Below, one piece after another: positions 63,931 through 64,000 of a stretch of DNA of 64,000 nt. The DNA comes from Acanthopleura granulata (lineage: Eukaryota; Mollusca; Polyplacophora; Chitonida; Chitonidae). A program made the translations under genes and the position numbers. How positions within the stretch are numbered: position 1 is the first letter of the stretch; every line of letters starts with the position of its first letter. The notes below the pieces were generated by a model. The model did not search any database, was not told the origin of the DNA, and saw nothing but the letters and a program-made list of their open reading frames with translations. The DNA lies in assembly GCA_016165875.1 (NCBI GenBank), contig JABBOT010000012.1, forward strand, positions 8,277,534 to 8,341,533. Direction: 5' to 3'.

Positions 63931-64000
63931 ACACGATACTGGTGCAAAACAAGTGGTGCTCAACGAATGTTAGACTGTCAGGTTTTTCCTTTATATGAAC

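Larger units (their letters stand above)
59111..64000. other. Upstream intergenic region, no supported gene
   Basis: It contains SINE copies at 60206-60435, 63597-63735 and 63770-63930 and a tRNA-like SINE remnant at 61370-61740. A B-box-like ggttcaaatccagct lies near 60890. A cluster of TGACG/ACGTCA words lies at 61948-62075. Confidence 0.5.

Overview
This is metazoan nuclear DNA: AT-rich, with spliced genes, long introns, simple repeats, minisatellites and many SINE-type insertions. The recurring tacatgta words and SINEs ending in 'caccaatcaaataaataaat' suggest a lophotrochozoan, probably a mollusc. That placement is an inference from general familiarity, not a database match.

Two genes can be read completely by joining exons whose splice sites and phases agree. 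On the + strand, 2181-6629 holds LSM1 in four exons (134 aa). This is the cytoplasmic Sm-like subunit of the LSM1-7 ring that, with PAT1, promotes decapping of deadenylated mRNA. On the - strand, 58880 down to 26847 holds a 32 kb gene with six coding exons (987 aa). It encodes a signal peptide, a very short outside segment, one membrane helix, a PDZ domain with a GLGF loop resembling the periaxin/AHNAK2 type, and a long acidic, Ser-rich, probably disordered tail. I know of no named gene with this combination, and it is the most interesting object here.

Two further - strand coding units are proposed. An intact, GC-rich, very acidic 127-aa ORF lies at 15531-15914 and has an in-frame stop just before its ATG. 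A three-exon unit at 9444-10172 has phase-compatible splice sites but an unrecognised product, and its 5' end is uncertain.

Layout: 1-2180 is the LSM1 upstream region; 2181-6629 is LSM1, followed by a duplicated last-exon segment; 6630-9443 has no gene; 9444-10172 is the unknown spliced unit; 10173-15530 has no gene; 15531-15914 is the acidic ORF. From 15915 to 26846 there is a repeat-rich stretch with three foldback MITE copies, a long inverted-repeat element carrying a 38-bp minisatellite, and a full-length SINE with a target-site duplication. From 26847 to 58880 is the PDZ membrane gene, whose introns hold a 36-bp minisatellite, a SINE with a perfect 10-bp target-site duplication and a degenerate tandem array. 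From 58881 to 64000 are its upstream region and more SINEs.

The genes show no obvious shared pathway. LSM1 acts in mRNA decay, while the PDZ protein should be a membrane-anchored scaffold.
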